From: Syngnathus acus
Lineage: Eukaryota > Chordata > Actinopteri > Syngnathiformes > Syngnathidae
DNA: 64,000 nucleotides
NCBI RefSeq assembly: GCF_901709675.1
Contig: NC_051108.1
Span: forward strand, 7,176,631-7,240,630
Direction: 5' to 3'
Part shown: in pieces, positions 34,077 to 49,794 of the stretch
Layout of the letters: the number at the start of each line of letters is the position of its first letter
Position numbering within the stretch: the stretch's first letter is position 1
Made by a program: the position numbers and the translations under genes
Notes under the pieces: generated by a model
Database searches by the model: none
Seen by the model: only the letters and a program-made list of their open reading frames with translations
Told to the model about the DNA's origin: nothing

Positions 34077-36362
34077 GCTACAAAAATGTTTATTTTACGA
34101 GCTCATTGCATTTTGAATTTCTTATTTAAAGGCTTATTTTAGTTCGATGGTTAAATGTTCAAATTTAGTATTGATCAAATTCAGAAGCCATCAACAGCAT
34201 CTTTCTACTACTATTATTATTATTATTCTTATTACTTGACGGGCATATTTTTATTGTTCTCGTTTTATATTCATTTGAGTTCAAGATTTGCTTGAACGTA
34301 CAAAACAGTTTTTACTTTAAAGCTGTCTCTCTAATTACAAGGACATTCATACCATAGTATAAGTTACCATAATCGTTATGTATCAATTCAGTAATCAACG
34401 TCATACTTAAGGTAAATAATAATAATAATAGTAATAATAGTAATAATAATAATAATACTGGAAAGACTAAAGCTTTTTCTATTTGTGTGTGTGTGGGGCG
34501 GTGCGTGTGTGTGGGGGGTGCGCGTGTGTGTGTGTGTGCGCGCGTAGTGTGTCTTTGATGTTTATTTCCTGTATTTGTTTTTTTCGAGGGGAAAAAAAAC
34601 ACGAGCGAGAAAAACAATTATGTGAGACACCAAAAGCAATTCACCCCACCGTTTAATGCCTTCCTCTCCTATGAAGATGGAGGTTATTCATTCAAAAACG
34701 TGTCTATATATACAATAGTAATAATTTAAAAACATATACCAGCGGTATGACTCATGCACTCACCCAGACTCTTTGTGGGATGTAGCTCATGCATTTATTT
34801 ATTTATTCTTGTTTGTTTGTTTGTTTGTTTGTTTGTTTGTTTTTGTACAGGGTTCCTTTTGTATATTTGTCAGTCCGTGCCAACAAACACATGCCTCCAC
34901 ACTTGTTCTCGTGCTACTGTGATTTCCATAAGCTTATCTGATTGAGGACAAGGTTATACCGGGGCGGACGTGCAGGTTTGAATTTTCCTTCTTCAAATGT
35001 GGAAACTCAGACGCAGCTTGAGGACACACTTTTGTCTTTACAACCTGTGTGACGTACAACGAAGCTCTCTGAATGTATGAACAGAAATTTCCCAGCAATC
35101 TTTTATAATATTTGCGATATCAAGCGTAATCATAAATGGGGATTTTCCCCCCAACATGCAGGCCGGGAGTAGGTGCTCTGCTCATGTGTGGCCTCAGTGC
35201 TGAATTTGAGTTTCTGTTTTGCAAGGGTAATTAATACAAAACCAAAACAAAACATCGACCTGAAATCTGTGATATGGGACAAAAATCGACAATTGCACAA
35301 TTTCTACATGCTTTTTTGTCATTAAATCCTTTTTGTTTTCTATTACACTTTTAGTCTGCGGGTGCTTATTAACTTGCGGGAATCTGTTGTCATATATATA
35401 TATTTTTTTTTTTATGCCGCGATTGTGTGCCCTTGCAGGCTTCAACTGGCTCAATACCATTTGTAACAGCAAATGGGATCAGTCTCAAAAATCTAAAAAT
35501 CTTACAAAAATGTACTATTGAGACGAGGTTTAGTTTGCCGGTTTCATGACGTGAATTAACAGAATTAATTTGTCTAGCAAAAACATGTTTTCTATCAAGG
35601 TAATAACACAATTCACATACGACAAAATAATCTGAATAATTGCTTAATTGAAGGATTTTTTTTAACGAATATGCGGGATTTTGCAAGGAATTTGTGATTG
35701 TGACGCATTTCCGCTGTGGTTTGACTCACTTTGTTGCTAGAAGATTACGTCATAGATTTCAAATGAGCGGGTGACGAGCGACACCCAGCGGTGAATTGCG
35801 GTACACTCGTTTTCTGACGATGAGACCTTTTTCCAAAAACATGTTTTTTTTATTGCACTTCACTATTTCCATATGTTGGGATCATTTTAAAACAAGGCGA
35901 TTTGAAGACACAAGGGTAAAATAGCACATATTTAATCCATTTTCTCCACATACATTCGTAAAGGTTACATCATGATACAATGTTCACACCACACATATGC
36001 GTTTAGCATTTATTCCATTTTCTTGGTGTCCAGCTTAGTATACTGGTTGGCCAAAAGTGGCACTACCAGTGAAAAAAATGTCAGATTAAGACACTAGTGC
36101 GCTCTTACTAGTGAGGACAAAAATGGACCTTGAGCTGGATATCAAAGTTATGGAATAAATTCTCAAACGCCTTTCCTTAGTGTGTATTTACAATCCATGA
36201 GATGACACAATGCACACACAACAGAACAAGACAATGTCATATGGCTTCTATAGTCTACAAGCACAAATGGGTCCCTGTAAGATGCGCCCCCCATCTCAGA
36301 AAAATTGACTTTGTCCAACTTGAAGTTTGTGATTGAATTTATTGACAACTGGGAACACTCTA

Positions 36363-36539
36363 CACTCTTAAAACGATTGGGTCAAAACCAAATCAATTTC
36401 GGATAAAAATTGGACGACCCACGAAATTGACCAAACTTCATGGGTTTTTTTTGTTTTCTGCAAAAACAACCCAAAGTTGCGGCAAATTGACCCACTTTCC
36501 TGGGTCAGTCCAATTCGTAATCCAGCAGTTTTAAGAGTG
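36363..36539. mobile_element. Short TIR element (MITE), 177 bp
   Basis: Perfect 12-bp inverted ends CACTCTTAAAAC are flanked by TA on both sides (36361-36362 and 36540-36541). The interior has repeated GGGTC/GACCC-type motifs and no frame. Confidence 0.75.
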
Positions 36540-37885
36540 TATGTTGTCTGCTTAAAGAAGACCAACATAAATAAATAAATTTAGAAAACCACGGTAACCA
36601 AGTTAACCAAATAAAATAACTGAATAACAACATATTAAATATAAAATACAGCAACATCTTTTTTTATTTACAATGCTATAGTCATACATAAATACAAAAA
36701 TATAATATAAATTAAAAAAAAATCTCCACACAAGGCCAAATGTGAATAAAGATGATGAAAGCCGAGAATATAAAAATTAAGTCAACTTAAATATACCCAC
36801 ATTAACGGTTTGTTTTACAAACCCTGTAATGTGAATTTAGATATTTGTATTAATGATTGAACGCGATGACCTCGGAAAGCACGTGCAAAGACTGAGAACT
36901 GTGGCAATCAATTCAAGTTGGGAAAAAACATTTTTTTACACCTTATCGCCATATTCTCACAACTCTCTGCATGTACATCTGCTGAATGACAAATGCACGT
37001 AACGACGTGGCCGCACAGATTTTTGTAGCTTTGCGAGTCACGAGTCGTCGATATGACAGTTTGAGTAATTTGTTTTTTTATCTACTTGTGTAACTTAAAA
37101 CTAAAGGACATCACTCCTGTGTGGCAAAGTCCTCCGCCAAGGACAGACAATCCCAATTTGAATCAAATTGCAAAATATCCCTAGGATGAAAGAATATTAC
37201 CATAACAGGAAAGGGAGAGAAAAAAAAGTGAACTGAAAAAAAAAGTGAACTTTAACAAAAGCGTGACAGAAAGGGGCTAGAATGTCTGACTTAGTTAAAG
37301 GGAAAAGTATTTACATCATTCTGAGGAGGTCAAATATTCAATATTTGCAGGCTAGCTATACTTCACATTAGGACAGCAACTAATCATTATTTTAATATAA
37401 ATTAATTTGTCAATCCATGAAAAATATTGTTAATGTTGTTAACCTTTATTCAAAAAAATATTTAAAATTGACAGTGCAGTAAATTTATATGATTATGATT
37501 CACTAATGGAATTTTAATTAGTTTTTGCTTTGTCAAATTGAAATAAAAAATATTATATTGGGATTGAATTTAACAGTTCTTTTTTTATCAGATTCATATA
37601 CAAAATAATTGACAGATTAATTGATTATGAGTATAATCTAGAGTTGCAGCCCTAATATATACATATATGTCTATTTTGCATGTATTTACACTTATGAGCG
37701 TTGTCCATATGACTCGTGTAGTTTAAAGTCCTGCCTGCACAAGGCTAGGTGGCGCTATTAGCTCATAAGGGAAGGTTGTGATGGTTGCCATGGTAACAGT
37801 AATGTTTCACACTCACATAAGTAGCTGCATTGCACGACCAGGCGGTGACGTTAATCCTCATATTTGAGCTATTTTTCAACTTTGG

Positions 37886-41304
<3,419 letters not shown>

Positions 41305-43856
41305 CTACGACTGGTTGTACGAGTTGCTTTGGTTGCCGTTGGAGCTCTGATCGTTCTCGCTGGGAAGAAACAACAACCAAATGAAAAGGGTCACTTTTGT
41401 GTAGCATCCCGTCAGCCAGTTTGTGGCGATTGAGTGTACCTGTTGGGAGGCGGTTTGGGTTTGGGCATCTTATTGAGCACGGCGGCTATCTCCTTGCGGT
41501 CATCAAAGTTCTTCCACTGGTCGTACAGTTTGAGGATGACACGGATGATCTCGAGAATCTGAACGCACAATAGTGGGTGGGAGTCACGTGGCATTCCGTC
41601 AAGTTCTGCCGCCTTGCTGAATGGTTCATGCATAATTTGTAATAGGTGATCAGTCATTGGTGTGACTCTAACCTTGTCCATATCCACCGACAGCTCTGCA
41701 AACCACTGCCTGGCATCCTTCTGCTGCACCACGCATGCCACATGCAGACACGCTTTGATGGAGGAAAACAACAAGAAATGTAAGTACAGCTGGCGAAGGA
41801 GGGGGGGGGGGTATGTGGCACGCACCCAGGGCGATCATGAAGGGAGGGTAAAGCAGACACAGGTCCGTCCTGTAGGTGTCATTCACGATGCGCCTGGTGA
41901 TGGACGCAGCAGAGAAGTTACACATTGCAGCGAAAATGGGACAATAGGCAAGAAAAAAAAAAAAGGGGGGCAGACAGACCAGGCCAGTGGCAGCAGCATG
42001 TCCTCCTGGCCCATGTCCTGCACGTACTGCAGAAGTGGTCTGTATGGGTGGTAAACAATCAGGCAGCAGTCCTGAAATGGCAAACACATCAGTGAGTCAA
42101 TGTGTTATGTTTTGAACCACTCTTGAAATTGGTTCTGATATTTATTCACAAAATCATGCAACTCACCATCAACTCCAACAAGTAGAACTCGCACTCTAAG
42201 ATCTGCAAAAGGCGACACAATTTCGACCACGAGCGGGCAACGTCAAATACGAATTGAACAGCAGCAATTCATTTTGGCCCAACATTCATTCTCCTGAGCA
42301 GACGTGTCCATGACTCACATGATTCATCCTGTAAGGGAACTCCTTTGGAAAGGCGTAGGAGAATCTTGTTTTCACTAGTTTGAGGAGGGAAGATAACAAC
42401 AACGGTATATATTACATGACAACTGTGAGACGATTAACTGAGCGTGTTGACTTACACACAGACGTGGCTGCGGAGATCAGCCTCGTGTTGGAAACCACTC
42501 CGAATTCCTTAATAAGTCATAATGGAAGAAAAAGCCATTAGCCATCATAAGCAAAATGTTATGTAACAAAAAATAGCATAACGCAATAGACTAAACTCTA
42601 ATAAAAAAAACAGATCTGGTTTACATTTTACAATATACAAACATTTATTTGTACCACTGTGACTTTATTCATTCATTATGTATTTTATTCTTTTCAGTGA
42701 GGACTTGATATTATGATGCTGAAAGTGCCCGTACCTCCACCTTGGAAGCTAAGAAAACACAGGTAGGAGCCATGAGAACTGGGTCGATACTTTTTAGGGA
42801 ATATCTGTGGAGAGGGAAAGAACTACAAATTTACACAAATTCCGAGTCATGGTGACAATAGGTCACCAGGTTTGGTTCTTCGAGCAGGATTATTTCGGGG
42901 CGTACCTTGCATAGAAACGTTTGAAGTAGACAGTAGCAGTGGCGATAACCTGTTGCCTCAGTTTCAAGTGTTCTCCCAAAGCCTGAATGACTAACAAGAG
43001 AACAACAACTCAAGATTTGAAATTAATTTGGATAACTCCATAAATATATATTTTTTAATTTGTAATTAACATTGTTTGTAGTATAAAACTTAAAACAATG
43101 GTAGAGCTGTGTCCCAAAAAAGAAAATGAAAATATTAAAATTCTGAAATATTGAATTTCAAATGATAAAATAATTTAATAAGTAGTAGTAATTTAACTCC
43201 AAACTTTAAAACATAACAGAAACTAATTTGGCCAGAATGCCAAATAAGCTTTATAATATTACGAATTTAGTTAGCTTTTGGATGTGAAATTGATTGGATT
43301 GTTTATGCACTGTTGCGCTTGTGAAGTATGCCGGAAGGTAAACACCGTTGGCAAAGAAGATCTGCAGCTTCCAGTATTCTTCCTCAGAGAGGAACTTGAG
43401 GTCCTTCTGTCGTTCCTTCATGAGGTCCTGCTTGTCCAGCACCCACTGCAGACTTTGCCAAGACAAAATTGCTCATTTCAGCCACTTCCTAATCTTTCAC
43501 TCATTCCTTCCTACTCCATAATCACCGGAGTGGGATTTTCACATCGCAAACTATAGTATATCGTTCACTTATCGGCCAATTGAAATTAAACCATGGCTTG
43601 TAATCGAGAGGGGACGTAAAAATAAACACCTGAGATAATACATAACACTTTTATAACTAGGTATATGGCTGTGTTCAGAATCAACCAAGAGCCTTGTTTT
43701 CCTCCAGTTGATACTGGGCACAACTGGTGGTTAGCTTTTGCGCGGCTAATGCTAGGCCCCGATAAAAAGACGCTGGCTATGGCGATAAAAACGTATCGTG
43801 TTCATCTTACTGTTTCAAACTTACTAATGAGAACTTTGCCAAAAGTTTCCAGCCAT
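41305..43856 (-). CDS. ccnc: Cyclin C, 12 coding exons
   Basis: Cyclin C binds CDK8/CDK19 in the Mediator kinase module and regulates RNA polymerase II transcription. The minus-strand exons are 43856-43825, 43452-43346, 42990-42906, 42804-42735, 42507-42456, 42374-42319, 42202-42167, 42071-41980, 41893-41826, 41752-41673, 41558-41440 and 41359-41305. Phases join throughout and give 283 aa, the same length as human. Exon 1 is only 32 coding bases (MAGNFWQSSH plus part of Tyr). The cyclin box spans about residues 40-250 with LASKVEEFGVVSNTRL, DCCLIVYHPYRPLLQYVQDM and RIVNDTYRTDLCLLYPPFMI. The tail is KPKPPPN then a Ser/Asn/Gln-rich end. The exon 8 donor is a weak GTCTGT. All residues expected of the family appear intact. 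Confidence 0.97.
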
Positions 43857-44239
43857 TGCGGACGAGAAGAGGTAGAAGAGAATACTTTAAATTTAAGTTT
43901 GTTTACTGCAAAGAAGTGGACACCGGCGTAAGTACCACATCTACTCGGGTGTTCAGACCGTTCGGGGTCCTAACACTTCCTACCATTTTGATGAGGTCAC
44001 GGTATATGATTGGCTGGAAGGACAGTACGTTGACGTTTAAGATTGTGATTGGTCTGTTTTGCGGAAATGGGGTACGGGCGTTTTTTGCGAAGAAAACGTC
44101 TAATAACAATGTACGATCGGTGATTATTTGATTTATTGATGCTTTCAACGTTTTAAAAGAAAAATGTAAAAGTTGCAACCACAGTTGGCAGTGTCAATTT
44201 TTGATTGCGGCGTGGGTTGTATGTTAGACGTTTTGAGTG
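43857..44239. other. ccnc 5' flank
   Basis: This stretch lies directly upstream of the ccnc start codon on the minus strand and should contain its 5' UTR and promoter. I saw no TATA box or gene-like open frame. It ends at an antisense LINE 3' end. Confidence 0.4.
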
Positions 44240-44545
44240 GATGGTAGGATTCAAGATTCAAGAGTTTTTATTCGCCATGTTTGAGCGTGCCAAACAAGGA
44301 ATTTGACTTCGGTAAATCACAGCCTCTGTTCAACATTTAGGTGACCAACAACACTCAGGACATGTGAAAAATGGCAAATATTCTCAAACATCCCCTGATC
44401 TTAAATTCCCAAGAGGGCAAGGAAAAACTAAAAACTCCAGCTAAGGGAAATGAGAAACCTTGAGAAGAGACCACAGATGGGAGGGTCCCTCTTCCAGGAT
44501 GACCAGGCTGCAATGGATGCAGAGAGGACACATAGTACAAACAGT
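44240..44545 (-). mobile_element. LINE 3' UTR fragment, antisense
   Basis: The reverse complement matches the 3' UTR of the 27060-27655 LINE (AGGTTTCTCATTTCCC, ACTCAAAACT-type and TTGTTTGGCACGCTCAAAC segments), including the end CAAATTCCTTGTTTGG. Confidence 0.8.
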
Positions 44546-44550
44546 GTAGA

Positions 44551-45279
44551 CCAAGGGTGTCCAAACCTTTTGCAAGGAGGGCCAGATTTAATAAAGTGAA
44601 GGGGCCAATAGTTTTTTCAGACATTTTTTAACTACAAAAATTTCATGCAAATACACACTGTTATAAAACAAATTTCATTGTCACAATTGTCTTTATTTTT
44701 CAAATGACAAAATAACCAAATATAAGCCATTCAGGCAGATGTGAACAACTCTAATAACACAAATTCTGCCTTTCATTCATATCTGAAGAGTCAGATAACA
44801 TTGAACAAACTGTTTGAAATACCTTACATTTACATGAGTTTAAAATTATTTTTGCCTCATGAACATTTTAAACGGGAGTTATCAGAGGCGTAGCCAAGAA
44901 TTTTTCCAGTAGGGGCGCACGCCCACAGGAAAAAAAATCGAACATCACCCACGCCGTTCGCTGATCGCTAAAACAACGTCCGGGAGGCAAACGGTGAATG
45001 GATAACATCGCGCACATAGAATAGCGCAAGCACATTCGCGCAAAACCGAAAGAAAAAAACGGCATGAAAATGAAGAATCGAAAAAGCTCGATTTTTTTTT
45101 TTTTTCTTTTTCTTTTTTTTTTCAACCCGGGCGCAGGGAGTCCTAACCGGGGCGCCGCCCCGGCTCGCCCCGGCTTGGCTACGCCTCTGGGAGTTATAAG
45201 TAATGCAAATTTGTCTGTTATTATTAAAACTTAAAACAAGTGAGTTTTGCTCTTGTCATTTACAATATCTTTCAGAAAG
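44551..45279. mobile_element. hAT-like element remnant with only the left end visible
   Basis: CCAAGGGTGTCCAAACCTTT followed by GGAGGGCCAGAT is the typical end of a widespread fish hAT-like repeat. The matching right end was not found before the palindromic element, so the copy is incomplete. Confidence 0.45.
44883..45189. mobile_element. hAT non-autonomous element, 307 bp
   Basis: The ends are CAGAGGCGTAGCC and its exact inverse GGCTACGCCTCTG. An 8-bp duplication GGAGTTAT flanks it (44875-44882 and 45190-45197). Confidence 0.92.
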
Positions 45280-45281
45280 TA

Positions 45282-47195
45282 CCGTAATTTTCGGACTATA
45301 AGTCGCACCGGAGTATAAGTCGCACCAGCCATAAAATGCCCAAAAAAGTGAAAAAAAACATATATAAGTCGCTCCGGAGTATAAGTCGCATTTTGGGGGG
45401 CAATTTATTCGACAAAATCCAACACCAAGAACAGTCATGAACGAGCAACAACAGGCTAAACGATAGCTATGCTAACGTGACATAAACACAAACTAAGAGC
45501 TGAGAACGGCCCTGACGTAAAATTCAGAGTTATTCAAAAAACTATTACATAAATAACACGTTAATAAAACCATCTGCGTCACTCCAATTCATTAAATCCA
45601 TCAATCGTCCTTTGTCAACAATGCGTGCGTGCCGCTGACGGCTCTTGCACTTAGAAATATTCCACAGGCCCATATAACGATATATAAATTATATATCAAA
45701 TAACTATTATATAAGCAATAATGTTATCAAACCATCTGTGCACTCTAAATCATTAAATCCATCGATCAAATTCCTCGTCCTTTGTCAACATCGCCGCGCG
45801 TGCGCCCTGACGTCAGCCTCGTCGTTATTCCACAGATCTACTATATATAGATAATATATATTGTAGCGTTAACAAAGTTCAAGGAAAGACGTGGGTTTGG
45901 TAAACGGCTCTTTATTTAACAAAACAAACTTACAGGCGTGTGGCGGCGTGGACGTCCAGCCACGAAAGGGGACGAGAGCTCCATACGATAGGACCGGGCG
46001 TGCGTAGAAGCCATGACCGAGCCCCATGCACCGTCCTCGGACAGCCACCCGGCTGAGCGCCGGCCCTCGACTTCCATCCACGGAGCTGAAAGGCAGCTCG
46101 GTAGAGTAGGACCGGGCGTGCGTAAAAGCATTGTCCGAGCACCATCCACCGTCCCTGGACAGCCACCCGGCCGAGCGCCGGCGCCCGACTTCAATCCACG
46201 AAAGTGAAAGAAAGCTGGACGAGTCGATCTTTGTCCTTTATGTAAACAACCGTCGCGCTGCTGACGCGCGACGTCGCGTCGCGCTGCTGTCGCGCTGCTG
46301 TCGCGCTGCTGTCGCGCTCGCTGCTGTCGCGCGTCACTCGTCCAGCTTACTTTCACTTTCGTGGATTGAAGTCGGGCGCCGGCGCTCGGCCGGGTGGCTG
46401 TCCAGGGACGGTGGATGGTGCTCGGACAATGCTTTTACGCACGCCCGGTCCTACTCTACCGAGCTGCCTTTCAGCTCCGTGGATGGAAGTCGAGGCCCGG
46501 CGCTCAGCCGGGTGGCTGTCCGAGGACGGTGCATGGGGCTCGGTCATGGCTTCTACGCACGCCCGGTCCTATCGTATGGAGCTCTCGTCCACTTCCGTGG
46601 CTGGACGTCCACGCCGCCACACGCCTGTAAGTTTGTTTTGTTAAATAAAGAGCCGTTTACCAAACCCACGTCTTTCCTTGAACTTTGTTAACGCTACAAT
46701 ATAGTTATATAGTAAATCTGTGGAATAACGACGAGGCTGGCGTCAGGGCGCACGCGCGGCGATGTTGACAAAGGACGAGGAATTTGATCGATGGATTTAA
46801 TGATTTAGAGTGCACAGATGGTTTGATAACATTATTGCTTATATAATAGTTATTTGATATATAATTTATATATCGTTATATGGGCCTGTGGAATATTTTT
46901 AAGTGCAAAAGCCGTCAGCGGCGCGCACGCATTGTTGACAAAGGACGATTGATGGATTTAATGAATTGGAGTGACGCAGATGGTTTCGCGCTGCTGTCGT
47001 CACTTGAAATTCAAATTACAGTAATCCCTTGCTACATTGCGGTTCGTTTATCGCGGTTTCATTTTTTTTTTTTTGAAATTTTTTTTTTGAAATTTTTTGA
47101 AGAAAAAAAAAACACATATAAGTCGCTCCTGAGTATAAGTCGCCCCCCCACCCAAACTATGAAAAAAACCGCGACTTATAGTCCGAAAATTACGG
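45282..47195. mobile_element. TA-flanked element with a giant inverted repeat (foldback)
   Basis: The ends are CCGTAATTTTCGGACTATA and its inverse, with TA duplicated at 45280-45281 and 47196-47197. TATAAGTCGCACC-type motifs recur inside both ends. The interior is a near-perfect palindrome: about 45565-46235 is the reverse complement of about 46330-46985, with a short GCGCTGCTGTC-repeat loop between. Each arm contains a degenerate direct duplication of roughly 120 bp (GGGCGTGCGTA to TGGACAG). Frames across it are mirror images and look non-coding. Confidence 0.88.
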
Positions 47196-47404
47196 TACAT
47201 ACATACATACATAATACATACGCGCGCGCGCGCGCGCGCACACACATGCATAAATACACGAGTGATAGATCTATCATAGATAGATCTAGCTGATAGATCA
47301 TATCATAGTTCTATGATAGATAGATGGATGGATATAGATCGCTCTCATAGCTCTATAGATTGATCTATCAGATCTATCCATACATAGATCTATCACTATC
47401 CATA

Positions 47405-47586
47405 CATAGATCTATCACAGATAGCCCAATCATAGATCTATCACAGATAGCTCAATCATAGATCTATCGCGGATAGCTCAATCATAGATCTATCGCGGAT
47501 AGCTCAATCATAGATCTATCGCGGATAGCTCAATCATAGATCTATCGCGGATAGCTCAATCATAGATCTATCACGGATAACTCAAT
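47405..47586 (+). repeat. 26-bp minisatellite, seven copies
   Basis: Units of the form CATAGATCTATCGCGGATAG plus CTCAAT start at 47405 and repeat every 26 bases. GATA-type tetramers lie on both sides. Confidence 0.92.
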
Positions 47587-47624
47587 CATATCAATCATCA
47601 TGATTGAGCTAGCCATCATATCAA

Positions 47625-47720
47625 TCATCATGGATGGATGGATGGATGGATAGATGGAGATGGATACTTTATTGATCCCCGGGGGGGAAATTTAGGAAAT
47701 TAAACATTGTTATTAGACAA
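47625..47720 (-). mobile_element. LINE 3' tail, antisense, with (GGAT)n
   Basis: GATACTTTATTGATCCCC is the inverse of the common fish LINE end GGGGATCAATAAAGTATC, and the adjacent GGAT repeats are its tail. Confidence 0.65.
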
Positions 47721-48059
47721 ATGGTTCCTAGTGGATTCAAGATGACACATTTCCCTTCAAAAGTTATCAACCTGATTTGTTAAGACCTTTAAGATAACCG
47801 CTACCGTCCACTCGGGGTGAGGCTTGCAGGCTGGTGTTGGTTCTCCTGACCCGTGAAAGATGCGCTGCACACCTGGAGCTGGTAGGGCCCCATCAATTTG
47901 ACGGCGGTAGGAAGACATCCTGTCAGGACTGGAGCTCACAATGCTGATTCTTCTGCAGGTCTCTCACGCCTTTGACTGGCCCCAGTATCTTCAGCCCTTC
48001 CCTGGAATTCTGCAGAAATGCCCCCAAAAACATGCTTGGTAGGCCGATTGAAGACTCCA

Positions 48060-48232
48060 AATTGTCCCTAGGTGTGAGTGCGAGTGCAAATGGTTGTTTG
48101 TCTCTGTGTGCCCTGCGATTGGCTGGCAACCGGTTCAGGGTGTCCCCCGCCTACTGCCCGATGACGGCTGGGATAGGCTCCAGCACTCCCGCGGGGACTA
48201 AGCTGTTCAGAAAATGGATGGATGGATGGATG
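48060..48232 (+). mobile_element. Dispersed fish retroposon 3' end
   Basis: GGGATAGGCTCCAGCACTCC and AAAATGGATGGATGGATGG form the familiar end of an abundant fish retroposon. Whether it is a SINE or a LINE was not resolved. Confidence 0.6.
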
Positions 48233-48639
48233 CCCGGCCAATGCGTGACATTGCCTGCAAAGCATTTGCACACCATTCAACAAACAATTAATCAAACAAA
48301 GCACCCATCTAAGTTAAAATTCCAAGCACAAAGCCTTCAAAGTGTGTCAATTTTAATGAAGTCACAAATTTTGCAAAGAAAAACAATTCTGGAAAATTTC
48401 ATTTATGGTGTATGGTCCGGGATTGTTTATTTATTAGACCTAGTGTCACGTTCCCGCGTCGCCTGACTTCCAGCCAAGCCCTACTCATGGAATTGCCAGC
48501 ACCTGCTACAGCTAGTTAGGTTCCCTATTTAACCTCTCTGTGTTCTGCCAGTGGTTGTCAGTTCGTCTGATTACACTGCCCGTGACACTGCTGCCTTTTT
48601 TTCCCCGGACCGATCTTTGTAGCCAACTGCTTCCGTGAA

Positions 48640-48838
48640 CATAGACCACGCTTCTGATCGCCGCCTGTCCTGACTACTTGCTCGTCCTTCGACCACGCTT
48701 CTGATCGCCACCTGTCCTGACTACTTGCTCGTCCTTCGACCACGCTTCTGATCGCCGCCTGTCCTGACTACTTGCTCGTCCTTCGACCACGCTTCTGATC
48801 GCCGCCTGTCCTGACTACTTGCTCGTCCTTCGACCACG
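48640..48838 (+). repeat. 47-bp tandem repeat, just over four copies
   Basis: ACCACGCTTCTGATCG recurs exactly every 47 bases (48645, 48692, 48739, 48786). Confidence 0.93.
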
Positions 48839-48886
48839 CCGGACAGCGCACTAGTCCAGACAACCCTACCGGTTTTCGAAATAGCT

Positions 48887-49100
48887 TGAACCGCAATCGG
48901 CGGCAACACGGGGAAACAGAACCGCAATCGGCGGCAACTCGGGGAAACAGAACCGCAATCGGCGGCAACTCGGGGAAACAGAACCGCAATCGGCGGCAAC
49001 TCGGGGAAACAGAACCGCGCTCGGCGGAAACTCGGGGAACGGAACCGTGCTCGGCGGAAACTTGGAAAGTCAGAGCCGCAATCGGCGGCAATTGGAAGGC
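48887..49100 (+). repeat. 31-bp tandem repeat, about six to seven copies
   Basis: GAACCGCAATCGGCGGCAAC plus CGGGGAAACA repeats at about 31 bases and degenerates to the right. Confidence 0.88.
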
Positions 49101-49794
49101 GGAGCTGTGCGCAGCGGTAAGAGTCACCACGCGCTGCAGCAGAGGGGTGGGGCCATCGACGATCGCGGGTCCGGCGCAGCTGGCTTGAATCTGGCGACGC
49201 CCGCGGGTCCTCCAACGCTGGGGTGGAGCCAGATGGCGACCGCGAGTCTGACGCCGGGAGGCACTCTGATGGCGGCCGCGGGTCCGGCGTCGCGGCAGCG
49301 AAGTCCAATGGCGACAGCGGAGCCGATCGCGCTGGTACCTGCTCGGACGATGGGCGTGGATCGGGCGTCGCAGTGGGAGCTGATGGTGGAAGGTCCTAGC
49401 GCTGGTCGCTGTGATGGTCGGAGCATTCTGTCACGAACGGAGTGTAGAAATGGAGCGAGGCGACCAAGTGCAGCTTGGACCAGGGTTTATCGCAGGAACT
49501 CAAAAGACAGACCCGGCAAACTGACGTGACTAAACAACAAAACCAAAAGGACTGACGCCAAAACGTGAACCAAACAAACCGCGTGACAGTGAGACATGCA
49601 TTGTCCACATCTCAGGCAATGCTCCGACGGCGAGTGACACGCAAACAGAACTTAAATACGACACAGGTAACGAGAGGCAGGTGCGTGTGATTACACTAAT
49701 CAAGGGCACACAGGAAGGGAGGGGCGAGCACAGACACAGAAACGATGACACATCACAAAACTGTGGACGAGAAATGACACCTAGTTAGATTATT

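Larger units (their letters stand above)
33547..37885. other. Gene-free spacer between pou3f2 and faxc (convergent 3' ends)
   Basis: pou3f2 (+) and faxc (-) converge here, so both 3' UTRs must lie in this 4.3 kb. An AATAAA at 33934-33939 is a possible pou3f2 poly(A) signal. The rest is AT-rich, with an ATT microsatellite, GT-rich patches near 34480-34545 and one short TIR element at 36363. I saw no open reading frame with recognisable homology. The fbxl4 gene that lies between these two genes in human is not here. Confidence 0.6.
48444..49779. mobile_element. Unclassified element with TGTCA/TGACA ends and two minisatellites
   Basis: A 5-bp duplication CCTAG flanks it (48439-48443 and 49780-49784). 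The ends are TGTCACG and ATGACA, compatible with an LTR-type integration, but I found no paired LTRs. A second TGTCACGAACGG starts at 49431, so it may be compound. No protein domain was recognised. It contains a 47-bp and a 31-bp tandem array. Confidence 0.6.

Noticed and set aside
43251-43466. ccnc start at an ATG next to exon 2 (MSWQSLQW)
   Set aside because: The real first exon is at 43825-43856 with MAGNFWQSSH and a perfect GTAAGT donor that joins in phase.
46131-46691. Gene inside the palindromic element
   Set aside because: The frame reads through both arms as mirror images and repeats itself on the other strand, as expected of an inverted repeat rather than a protein.
48721-49308. 195-codon frame in the 48.4-49.8 kb element
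   Set aside because: It is built from the 47-bp and 31-bp tandem arrays and has no recognisable domain.
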